Notes under the pieces: generated by a model | What the model saw: the letters and a program-made list of their open reading frames with translations, nothing else | Told to the model about the DNA's origin: nothing | Databases searched by the model: none | Origin: Adonisia turfae CCMR0081 | Lineage (GTDB): Bacteria > Cyanobacteriota > Cyanobacteriia > Phormidesmidales > Phormidesmidaceae | Reading direction: 5' to 3' | Assembly: GCF_011009555.1 (NCBI RefSeq) | Contig: NZ_QXHD01000004.1 | Coordinates: 5,928,423-5,992,422 of the forward strand | Length of the DNA stretch: 64,000 nt | Translations under genes and position numbers: made by a program | Shown: piece after piece, positions 8,412 through 17,612 of the stretch | Numbering within the stretch: the stretch's first letter is position 1 | How the letters are laid out: every line of letters starts with the position of its first letter

Positions 8412-9583
8412 GCTGTAACCAGCTGCCTCATCATTACCCGTTCAATAATCTGTCTTACCACCATTGCTGTCCAATCTACATCAGCCTCCGTAGTCTGATG
8501 TCCAAGGGTTAAGCGAATGCCTGTTTTAGCTGCTGTATTACTAAATCCCATGGCCTGCAGAATCGGACTCGGTGTCAGTTTTCCGCTATGACAAGCCGAT
8601 CCTGCGCTGATGCCGATTCCCGCCAAATTCAACTGACGTACCAGGGTTTTACCAGAGACCTGCTCCCCATTGGCATTGGGCAGATAGAAGCTGACATGAT
8701 GCGGTAGCCGCTGCTGTGGATGTCCCGTCAGTAATAGTTCAGGATGACATTGCAACTGCTCAATTAAGCGATCGCGCAGTTTTAGCAATCGTTGTTGTTC
8801 TTGAGAGAGTTCTTGCCTGGCCAGCTCCGCGGCTACACCAAAACCCACAATGGTGGGTACTGCTTGAGTCCCTGAGCGCAAGTGATTCTCTTGACCACCC
8901 CCGTTAATTAACGGCATCAAGTCAGTGCCCGGTTTCACATACAGTGCTCCCGCACCTTGTGGGCCGTAAATCTTATGGCTGGATATGGAGAGTAAATCTA
9001 CACCCAGTTTTTGTACATCAATGGGCAAGCGCCCAGCTATCTGCACAGCATCGGAGTGGAAAAGGGGTTTAGAAATATGCTCACTGGCTTTAATTATTGC
9101 CGCAAGCTCAGCAATGGGCTGTATGGTACCTACTTCACTTTGTCCGTAAATAACAGAGACCAGTACCGTATCCTCTCGCAGTGCTTTGGCTAAATCTATG
9201 GGATGTACCTGACCATAGCAATCCACAGGTAACCGAGTGATTTGCCAGCCCCACTGTTCGAGAAGCGTGATGGGTTTTGCGATCGCAGAATGCTCCACCG
9301 CCGAAATAATCATATGGCGAGGCTTACGATACTGCTGCGCCACCCCCATGACGGCCAGGTTATTTGCCTCAGTGCCACTGGCTGTAAATACCACAGCATC
9401 TCCAGACGCACCCATTAGATCCGCCACCTGCATCCGTGCCGTTTCCATGACCGTAGCCGCCCGACTACCCCAGTTATGTAAGCTCGATGGATTCCCCCAG
9501 CTACTTTTCATAGCCGAGCCCATCGCCGCCATCACCTCAGCTCGCGGTGGCGTAGTAGCGCTGTAGTCTAGATAGATCTGCAT
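8399..9583 (-). CDS. Cysteine desulfurase (IscS/NifS family)
   Basis: The 394-residue PLP enzyme takes sulfur from cysteine, giving alanine and an enzyme persulfide for Fe-S cluster, thiouridine or cofactor synthesis. H98 (AVEHSA), PLP lysine K204 (SSHKIYGPQG) and the persulfide cysteine C331 (SAGSACHSG) are present. C331 lies in the short-loop context of group I (IscS/NifS-like) rather than SufS enzymes. There is no iscU or iscA beside it. The C-terminus (VTAGGK) and stop codon come from a tandem repeat, so the reading frame has probably been trimmed or re-terminated there; all catalytic regions are complete. Confidence 0.9.
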   Translation of the reverse strand: MQIYLDYSATTPPRAEVMAAMGSAMKSSWGNPSSLHNWGSRAATVMETARMQVADLMGASGDAVVFTASGTEANNLAVMGVAQQYRKPRHMIISAVEHSAIAKPITLLEQWGWQITRLPVDCYGQVHPIDLAKALREDTVLVSVIYGQSEVGTIQPIAELAAIIKASEHISKPLFHSDAVQIAGRLPIDVQKLGVDLLSISSHKIYGPQGAGALYVKPGTDLMPLINGGGQENHLRSGTQAVPTIVGFGVAAELARQELSQEQQRLLKLRDRLIEQLQCHPELLLTGHPQQRLPHHVSFYLPNANGEQVSGKTLVRQLNLAGIGISAGSACHSGKLTPSPILQAMGFSNTAAKTGIRLTLGHQTTEADVDWTAMVVRQIIERVMMRQLVTAGGK

Positions 9584-9680
9584 AACATGCCCTGTCCTGC
9601 CTGCTTATGATATGCCGTCTTTCGACTGGTCAGAGCCCAGTTAAGTAAATGCCAGCATTGCTCACAAATTCGCCTTATGG

Positions 9681-9730
9681 CCCCCTGGGTACCTACAAGG
9701 GCTTCATGGCCCAAGGGCACCCACAGGGGG
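9681..9730. repeat. Nested imperfect palindrome just downstream of prfC
   Basis: CCCCCTG at 9681-9687 is answered by CAGGGGG at 9724-9730, with an inner GGGC (9699-9702)/GCCC (9709-9712) hairpin. The outer arm continues into ACCCAC-rich sequence. Its composition resembles GGGG/CCCC-rich dispersed cyanobacterial repeats; it could also help terminate prfC. Confidence 0.55.
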
Positions 9731-9740
9731 ATGTCCCTAC

Positions 9741-11378
9741 CTAGATCTCCTCTGGCTCTTTACCCGAAACCACCGGAGCCGTCTTACTTAACGCTAGTTT
9801 TGGATGTTCTCCTTCCACTTGCTGACAGTTCCACTCATTGCGGAATAGCAACACCGGACGTCCATAACTATCCTTAACCGTTACTGTATTAAACAGCCGA
9901 CCTGCATCGTGTAATGCGTCCCAGCCACCCGTCACCCAGCGAGCCACACTATAGGGCAACATTTCTATCATCGTATCGACGTTATATTCATTTCTCAGAC
10001 GAAACTGCACCACCTCAAATTGCAGTTGACCTACAGCTGCCAAAATTGGATCTCGCTTTGACTCGTCTGCTGAGTACATAATCTGGACAGCGCCTTCTTC
10101 TCGCAGCTCTGTTACACCTTTGCGAAACTGCTTGAACTTAGAAGGGTTGGGGTTTTTCAAATAGGCAAATAACTCAGGCGAGAAAAATGGAATGCCTTCA
10201 TATTCCAGCTTTTTGCCTTGGTAAATGGTATCGCCAATGGCAAACACACCAGGGTTATTGAGACCAATAACATCGCCTGGATAGGCCGCATCTAAAGACT
10301 CCCGTCCTTGGCCAAACAACTTTTGTGGATGGGATAGCCGTACATTTTTGCCGGAGCGAGCATGATTAACCACCATGTCCTTTTCAAAACGGCCAGAGCA
10401 AATGCGAACAAAGGCAACGCGATCGCGATGTCGTGGATCCATATTGGCCTGGAGCTTAAACACAAACCCAGAAAACTCTTCCCGGGTGGGGGGGACCAAG
10501 CCTACGGTACTTTCCCGCGGACCAGGCTGTAGGGCAAAGTCTAAGAATGACTCTAAAAACAGTTCCACGCCAAAGTTCGTCATAGCACTGCCAAAGAACA
10601 CAGGGGTCATGTCACCTGAGTGCACGAGTTCCAAGTCTAGTTCGGGACCCAGTTCATCGAGCATTTCTAGTTCTTCTAAAAACTGACCGTAGACATCATC
10701 ATCGCCAATCAGTTCTTCAATGCGGGGATCTCCCCATTCCAGAACCGTTTCCGTCGCAGCCTTACTACCGTGAGCCGAACGCTCAAACAAATGCACTTGT
10801 TTCTTGCGACGATCAAAGACTCCCTTAAATCGATCACCCATGCCAATGGGCCAGTTAACGGCGTAGGTAAATAGCTCTAGCTCTTTTTCAATTTCATCCA
10901 GTAGTGCCAGCGGTTCCTGACCAGGGCGGTCTAATTTGTTGAAAAAGGTAAAAATTGGCAGCCCACGCATCTTGCAAACCTCAAACAACTTACGTGTCTG
11001 TGGCTCCAAACCTTTAGCCGCATCTTCCAACATGACCGCATTATCTGCCGCTGCTAGAGTCCGGTAAGTGTCTTCACTAAAGTCTTGGTGACCGGGTGTA
11101 TCCAGCAGGTTTATCCGATAGCCACTGTAGTTAAACTGCAGCACCGTCGAGGTAATGGAAATACCTCGCTGTTGCTCTAGCTCCATCCAATCAGAAACTG
11201 CATGGCGTTGAGCACGACGAGCCTTAACTGAGCCCGCTTCATGGATAGCCCCTCCATATAGAAGGAGCTTTTCAGTCAGGGTCGTTTTACCGGCGTCGGG
11301 GTGGGAGATGATGGCAAAATTTCGGCGCTGCTCAACGGCAGCATCGATATTTGCTGGAGACGATAGGGTGGAGGTCAT
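9741..11378 (-). CDS. prfC: Peptide chain release factor 3
   Basis: The 545-residue translational GTPase removes RF1/RF2 from the ribosome after peptide release. The P-loop SHPDAGKTTLTEK is at about residues 25-37, followed by DTPGHQDFSEDTYRTL (G3) and NKLD (G4). The QRGISIT switch-I region and the RF3-specific C-terminal domains (LQFEVVQFRLRNEY) are complete. Length matches the family. It appears monocistronic. The minus-strand ATG at 11378 gives the usual start, followed by a short Ser/Thr-rich leader. Confidence 0.97.
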   Translation of the reverse strand: MTSTLSSPANIDAAVEQRRNFAIISHPDAGKTTLTEKLLLYGGAIHEAGSVKARRAQRHAVSDWMELEQQRGISITSTVLQFNYSGYRINLLDTPGHQDFSEDTYRTLAAADNAVMLEDAAKGLEPQTRKLFEVCKMRGLPIFTFFNKLDRPGQEPLALLDEIEKELELFTYAVNWPIGMGDRFKGVFDRRKKQVHLFERSAHGSKAATETVLEWGDPRIEELIGDDDVYGQFLEELEMLDELGPELDLELVHSGDMTPVFFGSAMTNFGVELFLESFLDFALQPGPRESTVGLVPPTREEFSGFVFKLQANMDPRHRDRVAFVRICSGRFEKDMVVNHARSGKNVRLSHPQKLFGQGRESLDAAYPGDVIGLNNPGVFAIGDTIYQGKKLEYEGIPFFSPELFAYLKNPNPSKFKQFRKGVTELREEGAVQIMYSADESKRDPILAAVGQLQFEVVQFRLRNEYNVDTMIEMLPYSVARWVTGGWDALHDAGRLFNTVTVKDSYGRPVLLFRNEWNCQQVEGEHPKLALSKTAPVVSGKEPEEI

Positions 11379-11472
11379 GGAGATGTTTCAGCTCAGTGAG
11401 CATTGCGCGATCCCCAAGCTAAGGCACTGGGGTATCCGTCATTGTACTGTCCGGGGCCTATTGTCTGGGAGG

Positions 11473-12114
11473 CTACCAGTCAGCATCGTGGTGCTCAATT
11501 ATCTCTCCTTGGGTGGTCACTATCGTTAAAGGGAGATCTGCTTCTGACTCATGCCGAGCAAACTGAACCACTTGCATGCCTTGATTATCGGGTTCCACAG
11601 TCATGATGTAGCGATCATCTTGCCACTGTAGATCGACGACGTGATGATGCATTAACCAGGCTTCAGCGAGGGTACCTCCGTTAATAGCACTGCCTTCATC
11701 ATGGCTATAGCAGTTTGCCCACACTTCATCTGCCACGGACCACAGGCCTGACAAATTCACGGGCTCCATACGGGCACTGAGACCATAAGTGGTAAAGCTT
11801 AAAACATTATGCTGCCAAAACTGATTGGCAAATTGCTGAAATTCTTTATCCTGTAACAGATCGCTATAACGCTCGTCGGTAGCTAGCTGCTTTTGCTGTT
11901 GATCCAGACTGGGGCGTTGCCAATCAGTTGCTTCACTACAGACTGAAAACTCTGCTGTATTTTGAATGGCCGTAGATGTCGTCTGGGGTTGAGTCACGAC
12001 AGCGTCAGCCACATTGATAAATTTACTTACAGCTTTGATGCCTCCCATCAGGCTGACCATTGCCATAATCAGCAGCCCTTGCTTACCTAGCTGCTTGAGT
12101 TTAGATGCCACCAT
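11473..12114 (-). CDS. Hypothetical exported or anchored protein
   Basis: About 213 residues, starting at ATG 12114 (a TTG two codons upstream is possible). A hydrophobic segment at about residues 12-28 (GLLIMAMVSLMGGIKAV) suggests a signal anchor. The rest is polar, with a Gln-rich region and a C-terminal beta-type domain containing HHHVVDLQW and ending HHDADW. Two cysteines, in SVCSEA and WANCYSHDEG, could form a disulfide outside the cytoplasm. I do not recognise a family. The His/Asp-rich end could bind metal, but that is speculation. Confidence 0.6.
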   Translation of the reverse strand: MVASKLKQLGKQGLLIMAMVSLMGGIKAVSKFINVADAVVTQPQTTSTAIQNTAEFSVCSEATDWQRPSLDQQQKQLATDERYSDLLQDKEFQQFANQFWQHNVLSFTTYGLSARMEPVNLSGLWSVADEVWANCYSHDEGSAINGGTLAEAWLMHHHVVDLQWQDDRYIMTVEPDNQGMQVVQFARHESEADLPLTIVTTQGEIIEHHDADW

Positions 12115-12912
12115 AGCCAATTGCTGATTCGCCCCTCTAACAAATTTTCTCTAAAACAAAGTGACGATGTCTAAAGCGCTTGGAGACAGGCTATAAAAAT
12201 AGCTTACCTCCGAATGGGATAGCCGATCCCCTCGAATACGGGAACAGATCGGGGTAAGCATACGCTTTAAAATCCGATCAGATGCGATCGCGAAGTCAGA
12301 GCGTCACTTGCATCTCAATGAGATGTGCTTGACACGAATACGACCTGCCTAAAATTAGCGATCTTCCCGCTCTAAATAGCAACCCCCGGATCTTTTTGAG
12401 GTTTTTTGACACAGACAGTGCCAGTCACACTTGGGTAAAACCTCAAATTGTCAGAAATCAAGGGCTCAACCAGACAACATCTTGCTTGGGAATACTTAAG
12501 GTGACAAGCACCCAATTCACGCCTTCAAGACTTTCAAATTAAGCCTAGTTGATGATTGCCGCTCAAGATCAAAACAATGTTTTGCTGCTCTGAATTCTGA
12601 GCCTGTTCCTTACGTACACTTTCGCCAAAATTATGTCCCTATTATGAGGTAATCCTTGCTGTACGTAAGTATCCCTAGGACAGTTTTTAGAATTTGTAAT
12701 GACTGTCCCCAAGAATCATAGGGAGGCCTTAAGATTTAAGAGATCAACGGATATTTTTCAGGTTTTTTGCCGATGCAAACTTGTCAGACTTGTCCTGAAT
12801 CTATAGAACAATCAAAACTGATTGAAATCTCCAACAATTGAAATCTCAAACAGTCAAAACCGATATAAGTCTGAGTCAAGTGCCTGTTCTCTCGAATTAT
12901 CCTGGCATTGCC
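12115..12912. other. 800-bp gap without a gene; several inverted and direct repeats
   Basis: No convincing reading frame. A foldable segment occupies 12161-12307 (listed separately). TTTGAGGTTTT at 12395-12405 is complementary to 12437-12447 (11 bp, loop 31). TTCAGG near 12769 pairs with CCTGAA near 12797, enclosing a doubled ACTTGTC. The end (12815-12880) has doubled TTGAAATCTC and CAAAAC(T/C)GAT motifs. It lies between two minus-strand genes, so it may hold the leader of the 11473-12114 gene and a terminator for the methyltransferase. Confidence 0.6.
12161..12307. ncRNA. Candidate structured RNA, class unknown
   Basis: Nested complementary arms suggest a closed multi-stem structure: GTGACG 12161-12166 with CGTCAC 12302-12307, TAAAGCG 12172-12178 with CGCTTTA 12263-12269, and GCTTACC 12202-12208 with GGTAAGC 12253-12259. 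Local hairpins are GCTAT-AAAA-ATAGC (12190-12203, which competes with the third arm) and GGGAT/ATCCC (12216-12230). Another hairpin, CATCTC/GAGATG, follows at about 12311-12325. It does not look like tmRNA, RNase P RNA or SRP RNA. The strand is undecided. It could also be a long leader of the downstream minus-strand gene. Confidence 0.3.
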
Positions 12913-13881
12913 CTAGCTTTTCTGCTGCCGTCGGGCCTGCTGCTGTGAACTGAGACTATTTCTTTCCCAGAAGTAGCCACCAGCATATCCTTGAATATTA
13001 CGTTGTGTGTTTGCTATTTCCAATCGCTTTTCAGCGATGCAGGCATAATCCTCATCCAGTTCGATCCCAACATAGCGACGGTCCAGTTTCTTTGCGACGA
13101 CTGATGTTGTCCCTGAGCCTAGAAAGGGATCAAACACCATGTCCCCAGGTTGACTACTGGCCAAAATAAGTTTCGCTATCAGCTTTTCTGGCTTTTGGGT
13201 TGGGTGATCAGTATTTTCAGGCATTGACCAGAATGGAATAGAAATATCTGTCCATAGGTTAGAGGGGTGGGTAATGCGAATTTTGCCCTGCCCTGTAGTT
13301 TGCCAATCCTTGGGATTGCCGTTGCGATCGCGATATGGAGCTAGTACCCGACGTTTCAGCTTAACGGCCTCAACATCAAACCAATAGTCTTCGGATAAGG
13401 TGCCAAACCAGATATCCTCCGATGAATTTTTCCAATTTTGTTTGGATCCCCGTCCCTTCTCCCGTTCCCAGGTGATACGGCTACGCACAATAAAGTAACG
13501 CGAGAAAACACTGTACACCGCAGGTGATGATTGCCAATCACAGCAAATATAAGCAGAGGCATCCGGCTTGAGCAATCTGATCAGCTGTGACATCCAGCTA
13601 TCTAACCAGGTTTCGTAATCCTGTAGGGAACGATGAGCAAATGTGGACTGATTAAAAACCTTGGAGCGATTGTAGGGCGGATCAACAATTAACAGATTGA
13701 CAAAATTATTGGGCAATAGAGGCAAGGCTGTGAAGGCATCTTGCCAGATAGTAATATTTTCAAATGGCAGGTTTGCTATGGGTTTGGTGAGGTTAACGAG
13801 CTGCTGACGATATCTGCGATGATCCTCTGCGCTTAAGACCAACGTACGATTATTGGGCGCTCGTTTCTTGTCACCATTCAT
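12913..13881 (-). CDS. Solitary DNA methyltransferase, beta-class N6-adenine type
   Basis: A 322-residue S-adenosylmethionine-dependent DNA methyltransferase. The catalytic motif DPPY (residues 67-70) comes before the target-recognition region (about 130-225), and the AdoMet motif FDPFLGSGTT (250-259) comes last; this order defines the beta class. DPPY rather than SPPY points to N6-adenine. No restriction endonuclease is adjacent, so it may be an orphan epigenetic enzyme. Cyanobacteria encode several methyltransferases acting on GATC- or CGATCG-type sites, but the target here cannot be read from the sequence. Confidence 0.88.
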   Translation of the reverse strand: MNGDKKRAPNNRTLVLSAEDHRRYRQQLVNLTKPIANLPFENITIWQDAFTALPLLPNNFVNLLIVDPPYNRSKVFNQSTFAHRSLQDYETWLDSWMSQLIRLLKPDASAYICCDWQSSPAVYSVFSRYFIVRSRITWEREKGRGSKQNWKNSSEDIWFGTLSEDYWFDVEAVKLKRRVLAPYRDRNGNPKDWQTTGQGKIRITHPSNLWTDISIPFWSMPENTDHPTQKPEKLIAKLILASSQPGDMVFDPFLGSGTTSVVAKKLDRRYVGIELDEDYACIAEKRLEIANTQRNIQGYAGGYFWERNSLSSQQQARRQQKS

Positions 13882-14000
13882 CCGTTTGCAATTTGCATCT
13901 ACAGCAGCATAGCAAGTGTTTGTCGGTTGGATATTCGGTAGACGGGAGCAAAGCGATTAGTATGGAACAATACTCCGGTTAATCGATTTCCCTTCTTCCC

Positions 14001-15482
14001 ATGTTTGAAGCCCTCTCAGAACGATTTGAATCCGCCTGGAAGACCCTGCGCGGTCAAGATAAAATCTCTGATTCCAATATCAAAGAGGCACTGCGGGAAG
14101 TTAGACGTGCATTATTAGAGGCCGATGTCAGCTTTAACGTTGTCAAAGACTTTGTAGTTGATGTTCAAGAGAAAGCTCAAGGTGCTGAAGTTGTTTCTGG
14201 TGTTGCTCCAGACCAGCAGTTTATCAAGATTGTCTACGATGAACTAGTTGCCTTGATGGGGGACGCCAATGAGCCCCTAGCTGATGTTGAAAGTAAGCCT
14301 ACCGTGGTGCTCATGGCAGGTTTACAAGGAACCGGTAAAACCACTGCATCGGCTAAATTAGCCCTTCATCTGCGTAAGCAAGAACGTTCAGCCATGCTGG
14401 TGGCTACAGATGTTTATCGTCCAGCCGCCGTCGATCAGTTAATCACCCTGGGTAAGCAAATCAAGGTACCCGTTTTCGAAATGGGTACAGACGCAAATCC
14501 TGTTGATATTGCCAAAGCGGGGATCGCCAAAGCCCAAGAAGACGGTGTCGACACAGTGATCGTGGATACTGCTGGGCGATTACAGATTGACCAGGACATG
14601 ATGGCTGAGCTGGAGCAAATAAAAACAGCCATTAGTCCTGATGAAGTACTGCTGGTAGTAGATGCCATGACGGGCCAGGAAGCAGCCACCCTGACCCAAA
14701 CATTTCACGAACAAATTGGCATCACGGGCGCAATCCTCACCAAAATGGATGGTGACTCCCGCGGTGGTGCAGCTCTGTCGATTCGCCAGATTTCAGGCAA
14801 ACCAATTAAATTCATCGGCATCGGTGAAAAGGTAGAAGCGCTTCAGCCCTTTTATCCTGACCGCATGGCTTCTCGCATTTTGGGTATGGGAGATGTTCTC
14901 ACCTTAGTCGAGAAGGCCCAAGAAGAAGTCGATATTGCAGATGCAGAGAAGCTTCAGGCCAAAATCTTAGAGGCACGGTTTGATTTTAATGACTTTCTCA
15001 AGCAAACCCGCTTGATGAAAAATATGGGTTCCTTAAGCGGGATCATGAAATTGATTCCGGGGATGTCCAACAAATTATCGGCAGACCAACTGCAACAGGG
15101 AGAAACCCAGCTACGCCGCTGTGAGTCCATGATTAATTCCATGACTAAGCAGGAGCGGGAAGACCCTGATCTGCTGGCCAACTCTCCTGGTCGTCGTCGC
15201 CGAATTGCTAAAGGCTCTGGCTACAACGATAAAGATGTCAGTAAGCTAGTCAGCGATTTCCAAAAAATGCGCTCCATGATGAAACAAATGGGGCAAGGGG
15301 GCATGGGCGGTTTCCCTGGCATGGGTGGTATGCCGGGTATGGGGGGTATGCCGGGTATGGGGGGCGGCATGCCCGGCATGGGTGGTATGCCGGGTGGTGG
15401 TCGACCTGGTTTTCGTGGCTACAACGCAGGATCTAAAAAGGGTAAGAAAAAGAAAAAGAAAAAAGGCTTTGGCACTCTTTAG
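14001..15482 (+). CDS. ffh: Signal recognition particle protein Ffh (SRP54)
   Basis: The 493-residue GTPase binds signal peptides on ribosomes and 4.5S RNA and docks with FtsY. The N domain (1-90) is followed by the G domain with P-loop GLQGTGKTT (107-115), DTAGR and TKMDGD. The methionine-rich M domain (about 295-430) follows. The C-terminus is unusual: a GGMPGM repeat tract (about 430-475), then a lysine-rich tail (KKGKKKKKKKGF). Gly/Met-rich tails are seen in other cyanobacterial Ffh proteins. The next gene is not rpsP, the neighbour found in many cyanobacteria. Confidence 0.97.
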   Translation: MFEALSERFESAWKTLRGQDKISDSNIKEALREVRRALLEADVSFNVVKDFVVDVQEKAQGAEVVSGVAPDQQFIKIVYDELVALMGDANEPLADVESKPTVVLMAGLQGTGKTTASAKLALHLRKQERSAMLVATDVYRPAAVDQLITLGKQIKVPVFEMGTDANPVDIAKAGIAKAQEDGVDTVIVDTAGRLQIDQDMMAELEQIKTAISPDEVLLVVDAMTGQEAATLTQTFHEQIGITGAILTKMDGDSRGGAALSIRQISGKPIKFIGIGEKVEALQPFYPDRMASRILGMGDVLTLVEKAQEEVDIADAEKLQAKILEARFDFNDFLKQTRLMKNMGSLSGIMKLIPGMSNKLSADQLQQGETQLRRCESMINSMTKQEREDPDLLANSPGRRRRIAKGSGYNDKDVSKLVSDFQKMRSMMKQMGQGGMGGFPGMGGMPGMGGMPGMGGGMPGMGGMPGGGRPGFRGYNAGSKKGKKKKKKKGFGTL

Positions 15483-15561
15483 AAATTGCATAAAGAGTAT
15501 GTTGACGGGCTTAGGGAGGTCACCTAGCTGGGAAAGCTAATCAACATACGTTGAAATCACA

Positions 15562-16176
15562 ATGGGATCTATGAAAAACCGCATTGCTTTGGGGCTATTG
15601 GTTCTAGGTGTTAGTTGGCCGAGCATTTTATCTGCTGGCCCCGGCTATGGGTTACCTGGGGACTCTGTCAATGAAGTGAAAACCTGGATGCAAGGACACC
15701 CCACGCTGCGGGCCAATAGCCGTGAGGGTTTAAGAGTTCATCGGGCTGATATTCCCTCCCGGCGGTTTACATTTCAGGCCAGTGTTTTTCCTATAGGTGG
15801 TTTTCAACGCCCTGAAAACAATGCTGTTTGGTCCTCAGCCAACAGACAGCGAGACTTAAGTACCGTACGTCGTGAAGAATTTATTTTGGTGGATTACGAT
15901 GAGCCGGTAACCATTGCCCGATTAGAAGAGTCCTTGCGAACCCTTTATGGGCCAGATACCTACGCTGACTATCGTCGTGCCCCGTCCGTTTATAATTACA
16001 CCTCCGAGACTAACACCATTCAAGGCGAAGTCCGCTTGGGTAATAATTATGCCTATTGGGTTGAAGTGACTCCCGATATCCATGGTGTGATTACCACCGG
16101 CAGACTAAATGTGATTTTGTCTGAAGATGTTGACCGTTTGCAAAACTATCTGCAGCGACAGTTATCTGTTCAGTAG
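15562..16176 (+). CDS. Hypothetical secreted protein
   Basis: 204 residues with a cleavable-looking signal peptide (MKNRIALGLLVLGVSWPSILSAGPG). The start is ATG 15562 or ATG 15571. The mature part begins with a conserved-looking GYGLPGDSVNEVKTWMQGHPTLR and ends in a beta-rich domain. No catalytic motif. Family not recognised. Its 3' end overlaps the 3' end of the convergent hpsE-like gene by 15 bases, a tight tail-to-tail arrangement. Confidence 0.65.
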   Translation: MGSMKNRIALGLLVLGVSWPSILSAGPGYGLPGDSVNEVKTWMQGHPTLRANSREGLRVHRADIPSRRFTFQASVFPIGGFQRPENNAVWSSANRQRDLSTVRREEFILVDYDEPVTIARLEESLRTLYGPDTYADYRRAPSVYNYTSETNTIQGEVRLGNNYAYWVEVTPDIHGVITTGRLNVILSEDVDRLQNYLQRQLSVQ

Positions 16177-17235
16177 AGAACGGTTCAGTGTGAGTCCTAT
16201 TTTGTTGAGTTCCTTTTTAATACTGCGCTTTGCCATGAAAAAAGGGCTAATGAGGCTAGCCGTGTATAGAGTGAGCTCACAGGATGCAACATCATCGTAA
16301 ATAACCTCTTGGCGATAGCGGAGGCAGTGGCGTAGTATCTTGCGGATATCATTCATCACATACAGGCACAGCATAGTTGGGCGCTGCCATGGTGAGGTGC
16401 TCAGCATGCGAGTCCGATAGCGACTGAGACCGATCCCACGACATAGTTTTTGCAAGTATTGTCGCGTCAATCGAGAACTAGGAATTTGATGCTGTAAACG
16501 CATTTGGGGGTTGTACCAGATTTCCCAGCCTGCTCGCTGAATGTGCAAAATCGATTCGGTATCTTCTCCAGTCAGCATGCTGGTACCTGTACGGCCTGTG
16601 AGGACAAGTTCTTCGGGTACATTTTCTAGCCATGCCTGCCGTCTAACCACCATTCCAGCTGATGGTGGAATTACTTTCTGTTGTGGAACATACATCAGTG
16701 GTTCCGAACCACGTTCAGTCAGGGCGAGTAGGGCAGCTATCCGCTCAAAATTTTTAGGGGGCTTCGTTTCAAAACTTCCTCGAATACGGCTGGCAATGAC
16801 CCCAGCTTCTGGGTGCTTTTTGGCAAAACGATAGGCCGAGCTCAGCCAGGTCATATCAGGTAAGGTATCGTCATCTAGAAAACCAATTAGTGGACTAGTG
16901 GCGATTTTGATGGCCTTTTGCCGTGCATAGGCAGCCCCTTGCTTCGACTCAAATGCATAACGTAGTGGTGCTTTCTGGTCCCATTGCTGTTGATACTTTT
17001 GGACGATATCGGCAGTATTGTCTGTACTGTTGTTATCAACAATAATGATTTCCCAGCTAAGGTCATGGGCATTTAACTGCCAGCGTAATGACTCCAACAC
17101 AGGAGCTAAGCGCTGAGCTCCGTTATAGGTGGGAATAGCAATGGAAAAATCGAGACCGACTTTTTCAGGGAAGAAGCGACTGAAGATAGGTCGTAATCCC
17201 ACTAGGCGATCAACATGTTCCAAAACATTAGTCAT
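16162..17235 (-). CDS. hpsE: GT2 glycosyltransferase, HpsE-like (hormogonium polysaccharide)
   Basis: The 357-residue family 2 glycosyltransferase has AIPTYNG (33-39), the nucleotide-binding DNNS (67-70) and the metal-binding FLDDDTLPD (D121-D123). The C-terminal region (SPWQRPTMLCLYVMNDIRKILR) resembles HpsE, which in filamentous cyanobacteria helps make the polysaccharide needed for gliding hormogonia. No other hps gene is in the window, so the name rests on overall similarity recalled from the family. It probably acts at the inner face of the plasma membrane. The gene is solitary. Confidence 0.75.
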   Translation of the reverse strand: MTNVLEHVDRLVGLRPIFSRFFPEKVGLDFSIAIPTYNGAQRLAPVLESLRWQLNAHDLSWEIIIVDNNSTDNTADIVQKYQQQWDQKAPLRYAFESKQGAAYARQKAIKIATSPLIGFLDDDTLPDMTWLSSAYRFAKKHPEAGVIASRIRGSFETKPPKNFERIAALLALTERGSEPLMYVPQQKVIPPSAGMVVRRQAWLENVPEELVLTGRTGTSMLTGEDTESILHIQRAGWEIWYNPQMRLQHQIPSSRLTRQYLQKLCRGIGLSRYRTRMLSTSPWQRPTMLCLYVMNDIRKILRHCLRYRQEVIYDDVASCELTLYTASLISPFFMAKRSIKKELNKIGLTLNRSLLNR

Positions 17236-17441
17236 TTAATCAAGAACCTAGAGAAGAGCGGCATTGCATTGCCCTAATTGCCTCAGGTCGAAATTAAGGT
17301 CAGCAAATGTTGCTTTCAGCATTCCCCTCAATGAGTTTGAAGTTGCAAATTATACCTGTATGTTTCTGTATGAGCATGTACTTATTATGCTGATGCAGCT
17401 TAGGTTATGACTGCTTTTAGGACAATGAGTACCTGGATTAG

Positions 17442-17606
17442 TTGGCTGCTACTTATGGAAACTCAGATGTATTAATTAGCACTTGGTTGGGTATTCTTGG
17501 CTTTGGTACAGGCTTAGGGATAAGTGCTGTAGACCTTGCCATCAGGCGATCCCCGTTGACAGTCCAAAGTCGGTTAGCTATATTGTTTGGCCACACCATA
17601 GGTTGA
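17442..17606 (+). CDS. Possible small membrane protein (54 codons, TTG start)
   Basis: An open frame beginning TTG just after an in-frame stop encodes a short, mostly hydrophobic peptide (ISTWLGILGFGTGLGISAV) followed by a basic stretch (IRRSPLTVQSR). It ends six bases before the ATG of the helix-turn-helix gene, as in an operon. There is no clear ribosome site. Its hydrophobic-then-basic layout is protein-like, but the short length leaves open chance or a decayed 3' fragment of a longer gene. Confidence 0.25.
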   Translation: MAATYGNSDVLISTWLGILGFGTGLGISAVDLAIRRSPLTVQSRLAILFGHTIG

Positions 17607-17612
17607 CTCACC

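Noticed and set aside
12115..12912. tmRNA, RNase P RNA or SRP RNA in the gap
   Set aside because: No tag-peptide frame, no conserved RNase P or SRP loop seen.
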